Source of the DNA: Pseudodesulfovibrio sp. JC047
Lineage (GTDB): Bacteria > Desulfobacterota > Desulfovibrionia > Desulfovibrionales > Desulfovibrionaceae
Length of the DNA stretch: 64,000 bases
Direction of reading: 5' to 3'
Assembly: GCF_010468615.1 (NCBI RefSeq)
Contig: NZ_WUEH01000011.1
Location: 1-64,000 of the forward strand
Below are positions 40,261-48,135 of the stretch, one piece after another; position 1 is the stretch's first letter, and each line of letters starts with the position of its first letter. The translations under genes and the position numbers were made by a program. The notes under the pieces are model-generated. The model made no database searches, was not told the DNA's origin, and saw only the letters and a list, made by a program, of their open reading frames with translations.

Positions 40261-41463
40261 CTAATCGTGCTGGAACTCGCCATTTCGATAGATGACCAGT
40301 TCTTCGCCGCCTTTCAAGGTGGCCGTGACGGTTTTTTCTTCGGTATTGACCAAATCCCAGTGCAGGGCGGAGTCGTTGAACCCGAGTTCGGATTTTTTGG
40401 CCGCGTCGAGCGTGGATTGATCGCCGGCATAGGTGTCCGCGTATGATGCGCCGACAGCCACATGGCAGTTGCCGTGTTCTCCGCCAAAGTTCTCATCAAA
40501 GAGAGTATTGGCCATGAACGCGTTGATTTTTGAGAATCGACGGTCAGTCAGGGAGAATTCGCCAAGTCGGTTGGCTCCTTCATCGAGCGTGAGCTGTTTG
40601 GCAACGAAGTCACCGCCGGTTTTGGCCTCGGTTTTGACTGCCACACCGTTTTCAAAGGTAAGTTTGACGCCTTCGACAAAGTTGCCAGATCGGAAAGATG
40701 GCTGGTCTGCGTAGTAGACGCCTTCAGTTCCGCGCCAGTCAGGGGAAAGGAAAATTTCAAATGACGGGATGTTGTGTCCTGAAACGCCGAGCCATTGGCG
40801 ATCCTTTCCAGGCACGACCGTGAGATCGGTGTTGGTTGTTTTGACATTGAGATGTTCGATATCCAGGTTGTTGAGCCATCCTTTGACTTTTTCGGCCTGT
40901 TCGAAAATCTCGGCCCATTTGGCCGGTGGGTTTTCCGTGTCCAGAAAACAGGCTTTGAGTACCTGCCTCTTGAATTCGTTCATGGATAAATCTGCGGCTT
41001 CGGCAAGGGCCTTGGTCGGATAAATGCACAAGGTCCAGCCGAATTCGCCGGTCTGTTCCCGTTTTTCCATGATATCGCGCATGAATTTTCGCGCCACGGC
41101 CGCCTGGCCGATCCGTTTTGGGTCCACGGCCTGAAGGTGGGTCAGGGACGCGGGGGCGATCAGTGAAATCAATCCGTTCAAGTTGCCGATGAATTCGGTG
41201 TCGCCAGCCGGGATGGCCGTGAGTTGATTTTCGGTGCCCTTTCCATAAAAAGACACTTCCATGGAAGATGTCATATTTTGGCGCGGGATCGGGTTGATTC
41301 CTTTTTCAAGAAGCAGTTCGAACATGACTTCGGCAAGAGGCAGGGCGTCCGCATCGAATCGGAGCAGTACGAAATCACCGGGCTTGTACGGTTTTGTGCG
41401 GGCGGTGGACAATCCCCACCACATGGTTTCAGCATATTTTCTCAGCTCTTTTTCTGTAAACAT
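40261..41463 (-). CDS. M29-family aminopeptidase
   Basis: A 400-residue zinc or cobalt aminopeptidase of the AmpS/AmpT (M29) family, which removes N-terminal residues from peptides in the cytoplasm. The metal and catalytic region is seen in FEIFLSPDWRGTEG, RLGEFSLTDRR, FGGEHGNCHVAVGASYADT and the HWDLV pair near the end. The YAETMWWGLSTARTKPYKPGDFVLLRF start is typical of the group. I use the ATG at 41463, which has GAGGA five bases upstream; the frame runs open 23 codons further. It lies upstream of the MoeA fusion on the same strand after a 180-base leader. Confidence 0.9.
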   Translation of the reverse strand: MFTEKELRKYAETMWWGLSTARTKPYKPGDFVLLRFDADALPLAEVMFELLLEKGINPIPRQNMTSSMEVSFYGKGTENQLTAIPAGDTEFIGNLNGLISLIAPASLTHLQAVDPKRIGQAAVARKFMRDIMEKREQTGEFGWTLCIYPTKALAEAADLSMNEFKRQVLKACFLDTENPPAKWAEIFEQAEKVKGWLNNLDIEHLNVKTTNTDLTVVPGKDRQWLGVSGHNIPSFEIFLSPDWRGTEGVYYADQPSFRSGNFVEGVKLTFENGVAVKTEAKTGGDFVAKQLTLDEGANRLGEFSLTDRRFSKINAFMANTLFDENFGGEHGNCHVAVGASYADTYAGDQSTLDAAKKSELGFNDSALHWDLVNTEEKTVTATLKGGEELVIYRNGEFQHD

Positions 41464-41587
41464 GTATATCCTCGTTCGTTTTTTGAGGGGTGTTTTTGGG
41501 AGGGCAGGATAAACAAGTATGGAGCGTATCACAACCTTCTTGAGCCTTGTGCCGAATTGTGCGTTATTTGAAAAGCGGTTTCATGTC

Positions 41588-41616
41588 TTGACACAGGACC
41601 TCCTTGGTTATATCAG
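41588..41616 (+). promoter_or_regulatory. Possible promoter of the ferredoxin gene
   Basis: TTGACA (41588-41593) and TATCAG (41611-41616) are 17 bases apart, about 130 bases before the ferredoxin ATG. An overlapping TTATAT box has too short a spacing. Confidence 0.4.
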
Positions 41617-41744
41617 CAATTCGTGTCTGGCTTTTTTGGCCGGATTAATTACGAATGAGTGTGCTGATGATTCTTAATATGATTGGCTACACACAAGAAC
41701 TGGCCCGCACCATGGGCGTCCCAAATTATTTTCTGGAGGAAAAA

Positions 41745-41933
41745 ATGGGCTACACTATCACTATCGACACAGACAAGTGCACCGGCGACGGCGAATGCGT
41801 AGACGTTTGCCCCGTTGAAGTTTACGAACTTCAGGACGGCAAAGCCGTTGCAGTCAACGAAGACGAATGTCTTGGCTGTGAGTCCTGCGTTGAGGTTTGC
41901 GAATCCGACGCTATCACTGTCGAAGAGAACTAG
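41745..41933 (+). CDS. Ferredoxin with Asp-containing first cluster motif
   Basis: A 62-residue two-cluster ferredoxin. The first motif is C12-x2-D15-x2-C18-x3-C22-P, where Asp replaces the second Cys; the second is C42-x2-C45-x2-C48-x3-C52, complete. The Asp is known in Desulfovibrio ferredoxins and archaeal ones, where that cluster can switch between [3Fe-4S] and [4Fe-4S] or take other metals. It carries low-potential electrons, for example for pyruvate:ferredoxin oxidoreductase and hydrogenases. The very acidic composition is typical. GGAGG lies before the ATG at 41745; the 30 open codons upstream are not used. A terminator follows. Confidence 0.95.
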   Translation: MGYTITIDTDKCTGDGECVDVCPVEVYELQDGKAVAVNEDECLGCESCVEVCESDAITVEEN

Positions 41934-41958
41934 TCTTTATTGTATCGAATATGGTTTA

Positions 41959-41990
41959 GGGAGCAGCCATTATGGTGCTGCTCCCTTCCA
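41959..41990 (+). terminator. Terminator after the ferredoxin gene
   Basis: A perfect nine-base stem GGGAGCAGC/GCTGCTCCC around a loop of nine bases, followed by a weak T-rich stretch (TTCCATTT). It begins 26 bases past the stop. Confidence 0.7.
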
Positions 41991-42175
41991 TTTCCTGCTT
42001 GTGGCGTGTGCCGCCTTTCATCGCCTCCGGGCGTCTTTTTTTATCTATACAGTGCGTTTGTCGTTTTTCTTGCTGTGAAACGGTTGACGCCTGTCTTTCA
42101 CGACTTAATTTAACGTGACACCATATCATTCCAACGACGCACCTATGGGTGCGAATTTGACGAGGAGCATCTAGA

Positions 42176-42997
42176 ATGGCGCTTGATTTTACAGAGTATT
42201 TTGAAAAGTACGAAGCCATCGTGGCTGAGGTCGATGCCGTTTTCAAGACGTTTGAAAATGAAATGGGCGATCTGGTCAAGTGCGGCAAGGGATGTAGCGA
42301 CTGTTGTTACGCCCTGTTTGACGTGACATTGGTCGAAGCCATGTATATCAACGCCAAATTCAATGAGAAATTTTCTGGCCTTGAACGATCGCAGATCATG
42401 ACCCGGGCCGACAAGGCAGATCGGCAGATCCACAAACTCAAGCGGAAGATATACAAGGCGAGCCAGGCAGGACAGGCAACCAACGAAATTTTGCTGGAAG
42501 TAGCCAAGGCCCGCGTGCGGTGTCCTTTGCTGAATGATGAAGGGCTGTGTTCGATCTATGAGAACAGGCCCATTACATGTCGTTTATACGGTGTGCCTAC
42601 CTCCATCGGCGGCCAGGCACATACGTGCAGCATGTCCGGATTCAAGGGTGGCGAGAAATATCCCACCGTGAACATGGATATCATCTTGGACAGACTTCTT
42701 TCCATCGGCAAGGAATTGCAGGAAGGCATTGGAAGCCGTTTCGATGAATTGAGTGAAATGCTGCTGCCTTTGTCCATGGCGTTGGTTACCGACTACGATG
42801 AGCAGTATCTCGGAGTGGGTGAGGCCGTGAATTTGACCGTTCCCAAAAAACAGGTCGATATTCTGGAACAGACGCCGCCCAAGAAAGTTGTCGAACCCGA
42901 CGCCCCCAAGCCTGAAGCCTGTGCGACTTGCACGCAATCCGGGGCGGCCTGCGAGTCGTGTGGTGAGATGATCGTGCTTGGTGGAGAGGAAAAGTGA
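42176..42997 (+). CDS. YkgJ-family cysteine cluster protein
   Basis: A 273-residue protein with the YkgJ (CxxxCxxCC) zinc/iron-cluster motif at the front: CGKGCSDCCYALFDVTLVEA, then CPLLNDEGLCSIYENRPITCRLYG. These Cys residues probably bind one Fe-S cluster or zinc. The C-terminal tail adds a second Cys set (CATC, then CESCGEM). Family members are of unknown role; some relate to protein modification. GAGGAG lies before the ATG. The next gene starts inside its stop codon (TGATG), so it forms an operon with the two following genes. Confidence 0.85.
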   Translation: MALDFTEYFEKYEAIVAEVDAVFKTFENEMGDLVKCGKGCSDCCYALFDVTLVEAMYINAKFNEKFSGLERSQIMTRADKADRQIHKLKRKIYKASQAGQATNEILLEVAKARVRCPLLNDEGLCSIYENRPITCRLYGVPTSIGGQAHTCSMSGFKGGEKYPTVNMDIILDRLLSIGKELQEGIGSRFDELSEMLLPLSMALVTDYDEQYLGVGEAVNLTVPKKQVDILEQTPPKKVVEPDAPKPEACATCTQSGAACESCGEMIVLGGEEK

Positions 42998-43362
42998 TGT
43001 CCACGCCAAATCGCTATGAGGACATGTCCGATCAAGACATCGAAGATCGTAAACAGTACATGTACGAAAAGATGTCCAAGCGGCGTCGCAAATTCGTTGA
43101 TCGCATGGGATATGAAAAATGGGACCCGTTCGCAGCTCCATTCGATCCCATTGATATCCGTCAGGACAAGACCGGCTATACTTCGGCTGAACTTTCCCAG
43201 TTGTTCATTCGGGAATCGGGCAAGCACGACAATCAGGAATATATCGACCAGGTGAATGAGTTTAACGTCATGATGGTTATGAATTTTGAAAAAGTTCGTC
43301 CTATTTATGATTTTTGTCTCTGGTATGCAGAACATTGCAAAAAACACGGTATGGAACCGTAA
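42997..43362 (+). CDS. Conserved hypothetical protein (121 aa)
   Basis: A 121-residue soluble protein, basic and Met-rich (DRKQYMYEKMSKRRRKFVDR near residues 17-36), with no domain I recognise. The WDPFAAPFDPIDIR segment and the FIRESGKHDNQEYIDQVNEF helix look structured. Its ATG overlaps the YkgJ stop, and the TPR gene follows after 15 bases, so it belongs to the same unit. Translational coupling suggests it works with the YkgJ protein. No function is proposed. Confidence 0.7.
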   Translation: MSTPNRYEDMSDQDIEDRKQYMYEKMSKRRRKFVDRMGYEKWDPFAAPFDPIDIRQDKTGYTSAELSQLFIRESGKHDNQEYIDQVNEFNVMMVMNFEKVRPIYDFCLWYAEHCKKHGMEP

Positions 43363-43377
43363 GAAGGATACAACGCC

Positions 43378-44001
43378 ATGGAACATTTCGACAATCTTGA
43401 TGATTATATTGCCGATCTCAAAGCCCAGCTGGAAGCTAATCCTTCCTGCGGCAACACTCATTACAATCTTGGCGTGGCGTATTTGTCGCGTCGGGATTTC
43501 ATGGAAGCGGAACGCGAATTTCTTGACGCGGTCGCTCACTCCCCTCGTCTGGCCGAAGGTTATGTGCAGCTGGGCGGTATCGCCTTGCAACGCAATGACC
43601 TGGAGTCCTGCCTGAACTATAACATTCAGGCCACCCAGCAGCGGCCGTTTTTCGCTGTGCCCTGGGGCAACATCGGATTCATCCTCATGCAGCAGGGTGA
43701 CTACGACAAGGCGCATAAGGCCCTGAAAAAGGCCCTCAAGTACGATCACAATTTTGCACAGGCCCAAGCCACCATGTCTTCGCTTCATATCGCCATGGGC
43801 GATTACGAAGAGGCTGACAAGTTGTTGCGGAAGATTCTGGAAAAGGAACTTCATTTCGGTCCAGCCTGGAACAACAAGGCCATCGTTGACGCCCATTTCG
43901 GTAACTGGGAAGACGCAGCCAAGTGTATTGTCAAAGCCGAAGAGTCCGGTTTTGAAGTCCCCGAGGATTTCAAGAAAGAAGTGGAAGAAAATAATAAATA
44001 G
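43378..44001 (+). CDS. TPR-repeat protein
   Basis: A 207-residue protein built of about four to five tetratricopeptide repeats. Typical units are NTHYNLGVAYLSRRDFMEAE, AVPWGNIGFILMQQGDYDKA and ATMSSLHIAMGDYEEADKLL, with the small-large-Gly-Tyr spacing of TPRs. No signal peptide, so it acts in the cytoplasm as a protein-binding scaffold. AAGGA precedes the ATG. It is the third gene of the YkgJ cluster; a terminator then separates it from the HEAT-like gene, which has no room for a promoter of its own. Confidence 0.88.
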   Translation: MEHFDNLDDYIADLKAQLEANPSCGNTHYNLGVAYLSRRDFMEAEREFLDAVAHSPRLAEGYVQLGGIALQRNDLESCLNYNIQATQQRPFFAVPWGNIGFILMQQGDYDKAHKALKKALKYDHNFAQAQATMSSLHIAMGDYEEADKLLRKILEKELHFGPAWNNKAIVDAHFGNWEDAAKCIVKAEESGFEVPEDFKKEVEENNK

Positions 44002-44043
44002 GAATTATTCCTATTGCTTTCACTGGAAAGGTGATTATATTCA

Positions 44044-44080
44044 GGGGGTCGTCGATTGGACGATCCCCTTTTTTTCTTTC
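44044..44080 (+). terminator. Terminator / attenuator before the HEAT-like gene
   Basis: GGGGGTCGTC pairs with GACGATCCCC around GATTG, followed by seven Ts. The Shine-Dalgarno sequence of the next gene starts at the end of the T-tract, so that gene probably depends on read-through. Confidence 0.85.
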
Positions 44081-44090
44081 AGGAGGGCAT

Positions 44091-44780
44091 ATGGCAAAGT
44101 TTCGCAGCACCAAGAAGGCTGTTCGGGAAATACTCATACAGGATGATTGGCAGACTCGATTGGTTGAACTGGATGTGTTTCGTCCCGGTGATCTGATGTC
44201 GCCGTTGTTGAATCTGCGACTTGATCGGGATGAAGCGGTTCGATGGCGGACCGTCCCGGCCTTTGGTCGAGCGATTGCTCGTCTGTCTGAGGAGTCCATG
44301 GAAAAGACGCGGACGCTGATGCGGACACTCATGTGGTATATGAATGAAGAGTCCGGCAACCTCGGATGGGGGATTCCGCATTTCATGGCTGAAGCCATGG
44401 TCCAGAATGAACGAATCGCCACCGAGTTTCACAAGATCCTCGTGTCATATATCTATTGTGATGAAGCGTGTGATGGTAATTTTCTCGATCACCCTGAATT
44501 GCGGCGTGATGTGTACTGGGGGTTGGCCCGGTTGGCCGAAGTTCGTCCTGAGCTGGTTGTCCATGGCGAGCGGTTCCTGATTATCGGCCTGGATGATCCT
44601 GATACCTATAATAGGGCCTATGCCGCTTGGGTGCTTGGTTTGATCCGGGCGCAGGATGCGCGACCCCGATTGGAGGCCCTTTCAAGCGATACGTCGGAGA
44701 TTCGGACATTCATGGATGGACAGTTGGTGGAGACGACTGTCGGCCACATGGCGGACGAAGCCGTGAACAGACTGGATTGA
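44091..44780 (+). CDS. HEAT-like repeat protein (DVU0298-type)
   Basis: A 229-residue all-helical protein that I believe matches the family named after D. vulgaris DVU0298. It has HEAT-like helical pairs (LMSPLLNLRLDRDEAVRWRT, YWGLARLAEVRPELV, NRAYAAWVLGLIRAQDARPR) and conserved Gly-Trp-Gly near LGWGIPHFMAEAM. It probably serves as a docking scaffold and is common in sulfate reducers; no catalytic residues stand out. The ATG has AGGAGG four bases upstream. The 20 upstream codons in frame cover the terminator and are not translated. Confidence 0.75.
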   Translation: MAKFRSTKKAVREILIQDDWQTRLVELDVFRPGDLMSPLLNLRLDRDEAVRWRTVPAFGRAIARLSEESMEKTRTLMRTLMWYMNEESGNLGWGIPHFMAEAMVQNERIATEFHKILVSYIYCDEACDGNFLDHPELRRDVYWGLARLAEVRPELVVHGERFLIIGLDDPDTYNRAYAAWVLGLIRAQDARPRLEALSSDTSEIRTFMDGQLVETTVGHMADEAVNRLD

Positions 44781-44785
44781 ACAGG

Positions 44786-44826
44786 AAGGCCCGGACTGTG
44801 TGAACTGCCCGGGTCGTATTTTTTCG
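44786..44826 (+). terminator. Terminator after the HEAT-like gene
   Basis: CCCGG pairs with CCGGG around a 14-base loop, followed by TCGTATTTTTT. The next 215 bases (44827-45041) up to the tRNA promoter hold no gene I can support. Confidence 0.6.
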
Positions 44827-45041
44827 GGTTGCTGAGCAACATGCTGTGTGAAAAATCAGAGGCGGATTTCAGTAATTTCGTCATGTTGTGATGCTTTGGG
44901 CCATGAATGAACCGGCAAAGGCGATGATGGCAAAAGCAGCCTGATTGGCGAGAAATGGCGGGAGAAAGCCATTGTTCGTTTCATGGGTGATTGAGTGAAG
45001 TGTTTTTTTTGAAAAAAAAGTGAAAAAAAATAATTTCGTGC

Positions 45042-45070
45042 TTGACAACAACCGACCTCGCAGATAGCTT
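45042..45070 (+). promoter_or_regulatory. Promoter of tRNA-Val and probably of thrS
   Basis: TTGACA (45042-45047) and TAGCTT (45065-45070) are spaced by 17 bases, and the tRNA starts 20 bases after the -10 box. The upstream region is A/T-rich with A-runs, as in strong stable-RNA promoters. Confidence 0.75.
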
Positions 45071-45089
45071 GCATCTCGCTTCAACGAGA

Positions 45090-45164
45090 AGGCGCGTAGC
45101 TCAGGGGGAGAGCATTTGCTTGACGTGCAAAGGGTCGTGGGTTCAAATCCCTCCGCGCCTACCA
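45090..45164 (+). tRNA. tRNA-Val (anticodon GAC)
   Basis: A 75-base tRNA with CCA encoded. The acceptor stem AGGCGCG/CGCGCCT is perfect. The D stem is GCTC/GAGC. The anticodon stem TTTGC/GCAAA closes the loop TTGACGT, giving anticodon GAC, which reads GUC and GUU. The T loop is TTCAAAT; its stem has one U-U mismatch (position 50-64). A terminator follows at 45175-45203, then thrS. Confidence 0.97.
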
Positions 45165-45174
45165 GAATATCCCC

Positions 45175-45203
45175 AAAGGGAGGCTGTCTAGCCTCCCTTT
45201 TTT
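45175..45203 (+). terminator. Terminator between tRNA-Val and thrS
   Basis: GGGAGGCT and AGCCTCCC pair perfectly around the loop GTCT, flanked by AAA and TTTTTT. It ends the tRNA transcript; since no other promoter is visible before thrS, partial read-through may feed the operon. Confidence 0.85.
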
Positions 45204-45213
45204 CGTTAACAGG

Positions 45214-45233
45214 GTCCGGCAATGTTTCCGGAC
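45214..45233 (+). promoter_or_regulatory. Hairpin touching the thrS ribosome site
   Basis: GTCCGG and CCGGAC form a perfect stem around an eight-base loop. It ends at the base before AAGGAG, the thrS Shine-Dalgarno sequence. Its place suggests translational control of thrS, as known by other structures in E. coli; no tRNA mimicry can be shown here. Confidence 0.4.
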
Positions 45234-45247
45234 AAGGAGAAGACGTA

Positions 45248-47185
45248 GTGCAGATCGAAGTCACTGGTAAACCGGTTGAATTGGCTGACGGCGCAACATG
45301 TGCCGATGCCCTGGAACAGGGCCTGTCCAAAAAACAATTCAAGAAAGTCGTTGCCGCCAAGTGCGGTGAGGCACTTTTGGATATGTCAACTACCGTGCCG
45401 ACGACCTGTTCGACCATCGAGCCCGTCTTTGCCGAGAGCGAAGAGGGGCTTGCCATTATCCGTCACTCCGCAGCCCACCTCATGGCCGAGGCCGTCAAAA
45501 AGCTGTTTCCTTCAGCCAAGGTGACCATTGGTCCGGCTATTCAAGACGGATTCTATTATGACTTCGACTATGAGCGTCCGTTCACTCCGGAAGATCTGGA
45601 GGCGATCGAAAAGGAAATGCTCAGTTCTGTCGGAGCCAACAAGCCATTTGTTCGGTCCACCATGTCAAAGGATGAGGCGAAAAAGTTCTTTTCCGAAAAG
45701 GGCGAGGACTACAAGCCTGAAATCATGGACGACTTGGGTGTCGATGAATTTTCCATCTACACGCAGGGCGAGTTCACGGACTTGTGCCGTGGACCTCACG
45801 TTGCCCGGACCGGCATGATCAAGGCGTTCAAGCTGTTGTCCGTGGCCGGTGCTTACTGGCGTGGTGACGAGAAGAACAAGCAGCTTCAGCGGATTTACGG
45901 TACTGCCTGGCAGGATCCCAAGGCGTTGAAGAAACATCTGTTCCGGCTGGAAGAAGCCAAGAAACGTGATCACCGCAAACTTGGCAAGCAGCTCGATCTT
46001 TTTTCATTCAACGATGAAGTTGGTCCCGGTATGCCTCTGTGGCATCCAAAAGGCATGTTGCTGCGGACCATCCTTGAAGATTTCGAGCGCAAGGAACATT
46101 TGAAGCGCGGCTATGATCTGGTGCAGGGACCGCTCATTCTCAAACGCGAGATGTGGGAAAAGTCCGGTCACTATGAAAATTACCGCGAAAATATGTATTT
46201 TACGGAGATCGACGATCAGGCGTATGGCATCAAGCCCATGAACTGCCTGGCACACATGATGATCTACAAACGGAAAATCATGAGTTATCGCGATCTGCCC
46301 CAAAGGTATTTTGAATTGGGCGTTGTCCACCGCCATGAGAAATCCGGCGTGCTGCACGGACTGATGCGAGTCCGGACATTCACGCAGGACGATGCTCACC
46401 TGATTTGTCGGCCTGATCAAATCTCCTCAGAAATTTTGGATCTTATCAAATTTTATCAGGACATTTATTCCCTGTTCAACTATGAGTTTGACGTGGAACT
46501 GTCCACCCGTCCTGAAAAATCCATCGGGTCCGATGAGGACTGGGACGTTTCGACCGAAGCCTTGCGAGAGGCCTTGAACGAATCGGGTATGGAATACGCC
46601 ATCAACGAAGGTGACGGCGCATTTTATGGTCCCAAAATTGACTTCCACCTGCGGGACTCCATTGGACGTTCTTGGCAGTGTGGAACAATTCAGGTGGATT
46701 TCACCTTGCCAGAGCGCTTTGACATAGTATATGTCGGCGAGGACGGTGAACGACATCGACCGGTCATGATCCATCGAGCCATGCTTGGCTCCATTGAACG
46801 GTTCATTGGTGTCTTGACGGAACACTGCGCAGGAGCTTATCCTGTGTGGCTGGCACCGGAACAAGCGCGTCTTTTGAACGTAACAGATGCGCAATTAGAT
46901 TTTGTGAATAAAGCAAAGGCTTTGTTTGCGGCGAAAGGGATTCGAATTGAATCCGACACCCGCAACGAGAAGCTTGGCTACAAGATTCGGGAAGCTCAAG
47001 TTGAGAAAATCCCGTATATGTTGGTAATCGGTGATAAAGAGGTTGAGGCCGGGTGTGTCAATATTCGTTCACGAGACGGAGAAGACCCCGGGATGGTTCC
47101 ATTGGAGGAGGCTGCGCAGATGATTCTTGATGCTGCGAAAGCGCCTTTCGAAACAGGAGGAATGAGCTATAGCTTTTCGGGGTAA
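45248..47185 (+). CDS. thrS: Threonyl-tRNA synthetase
   Basis: A 645-residue class IIa synthetase that charges tRNA-Thr. Domain order is the usual one: TGS (1-60, IEVTGKPVELADGATCADAL), the editing domain (about 60-230) with the HSAAHLMAEA and zinc-type Cys/His residues, the catalytic core (PGMPLWHPKGM, MNCLAHMMIYK with the zinc Cys, ELGVVHRHEKSGVLHGLMRVRTFTQDDAH), and the anticodon domain from about 540. The start is GTG at 45248 with AAGGAG eight bases before; the frame is open further upstream through the tRNA, which rules out longer versions. It heads the thrS-infC-rpmI-rplT-pheST operon. Confidence 0.97.
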   Translation: MQIEVTGKPVELADGATCADALEQGLSKKQFKKVVAAKCGEALLDMSTTVPTTCSTIEPVFAESEEGLAIIRHSAAHLMAEAVKKLFPSAKVTIGPAIQDGFYYDFDYERPFTPEDLEAIEKEMLSSVGANKPFVRSTMSKDEAKKFFSEKGEDYKPEIMDDLGVDEFSIYTQGEFTDLCRGPHVARTGMIKAFKLLSVAGAYWRGDEKNKQLQRIYGTAWQDPKALKKHLFRLEEAKKRDHRKLGKQLDLFSFNDEVGPGMPLWHPKGMLLRTILEDFERKEHLKRGYDLVQGPLILKREMWEKSGHYENYRENMYFTEIDDQAYGIKPMNCLAHMMIYKRKIMSYRDLPQRYFELGVVHRHEKSGVLHGLMRVRTFTQDDAHLICRPDQISSEILDLIKFYQDIYSLFNYEFDVELSTRPEKSIGSDEDWDVSTEALREALNESGMEYAINEGDGAFYGPKIDFHLRDSIGRSWQCGTIQVDFTLPERFDIVYVGEDGERHRPVMIHRAMLGSIERFIGVLTEHCAGAYPVWLAPEQARLLNVTDAQLDFVNKAKALFAAKGIRIESDTRNEKLGYKIREAQVEKIPYMLVIGDKEVEAGCVNIRSRDGEDPGMVPLEEAAQMILDAAKAPFETGGMSYSFSG

Positions 47186-47714
47186 CTACCGCCGCGACCA
47201 GCGGAAAGACGAGGTCCGGCGAAACGACAGAATTCGTATCCCTAAGGTACGAGTTGTGGATGAAGACGGTGAGCAGTTGGGCGTACTGGCAACTCGCGAC
47301 GCTTTAGAACGCGCTCGTGAAAAAGGGCTTGATCTGGTGGAGGTCGCGCCGAACGCCGATCCGCCTGTCTGCAAGATCATGGATTATGGTAAATTCAAGT
47401 ACCAGCAACAGAAAAAGTTGCAGGAAGCGAAGAAGAAACAGACCGTAATCAAGATCAAGGAAGTCAAGTTCCGGCCCAAAACCGATGAGCACGATTACCA
47501 GACCAAGCTCAAAAAAATTGTTAAATTCCTTGCTGCAGGTGATCGCTGTAAAGTGACCATTTTCTTCCGGGGACGGGAGATCGTCCACAAGGACCGCGGG
47601 CTGATGATGCTTGACCGGGTTGTGGAGGATACGCAGGATATCGCTAAAGTCGAGAGCAAGCCCATGTCAGAAGGACGGACCATGACAATGATGCTTGCTC
47701 CCGTGAAAAAATAG
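47169..47714 (+). CDS. infC: Translation initiation factor IF-3 (AUA start)
   Basis: IF-3 of 181 residues when started at ATA (47169-47171), which lies eight bases after a perfect AGGAGG (47155-47160). No ATG, GTG or TTG start gives a full-length N-domain: the first in-frame GTG is 29 codons downstream and would remove the conserved VRRNDRIRIPKVRVVDEDGEQLG region. Rare start codons are a known feature of infC, because IF-3 rejects them and so limits its own synthesis. The N-domain is followed by the linker (YGKFKYQQQKKLQEAKKKQ) and the C-domain. The gene overlaps the end of thrS by 17 bases. Confidence 0.92.
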   Translation: MAFRGNYRRDQRKDEVRRNDRIRIPKVRVVDEDGEQLGVLATRDALERAREKGLDLVEVAPNADPPVCKIMDYGKFKYQQQKKLQEAKKKQTVIKIKEVKFRPKTDEHDYQTKLKKIVKFLAAGDRCKVTIFFRGREIVHKDRGLMMLDRVVEDTQDIAKVESKPMSEGRTMTMMLAPVKK

Positions 47715-47755
47715 AGACTCATAGGGGACTTGTTCCCTTTTAGGAGGATACACCT

Positions 47756-47953
47756 ATGCCTAAGATCAAAACTCGCCGCGCAGCTGCGAAGCGGTTTTCC
47801 AAGACCGCTACTGGCAAGTTCAAGCGTCGTCGCAAAAACCTCAGGCACATTCTGACCAAGAAGAATGCCAAGAGGAAGCGTCGTTTGGGCCAGTCCACTA
47901 CTGTGGACACCGCCAACATGAAGGCTGTACGTCGTCAGTTGCCCAACGGCTAG
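47756..47953 (+). CDS. rpmI: 50S ribosomal protein L35
   Basis: A 65-residue, very basic L35 of standard length, with [20 protein letters not shown] at the front and the [20 protein letters not shown] core. It belongs to the large ribosomal subunit. AGGAGG precedes the ATG. It follows infC after 41 bases, as in most bacteria. Confidence 0.98.
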   Translation: MPKIKTRRAAAKRFSKTATGKFKRRRKNLRHILTKKNAKRKRRLGQSTTVDTANMKAVRRQLPNG

Positions 47954-48135
47954 CAATCCGCCTGATGCGCCTGCTGGCCGCGTTCAAAGAGAGTCGGGGA
48001 ATGGCCCCGATTCACACGTAGCGTCAGTTCGGCTCAGTCGAGATGCCCGTTGATTGTCCGAAACATTTAAAGCAATCCGCCTCGTCGGGGGAGTCCGTCC
48101 GGCCCGGGAGGTAAGTAAGCGATGGAGGTTTTACC

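Noticed and set aside
44883-45020. A short hydrophobic minus-strand frame before the tRNA (AAFAIIAFAGSFMAQ segment)
   Set aside because: It has no start codon with a ribosome site in the same frame, and the region is A/T-rich promoter DNA.
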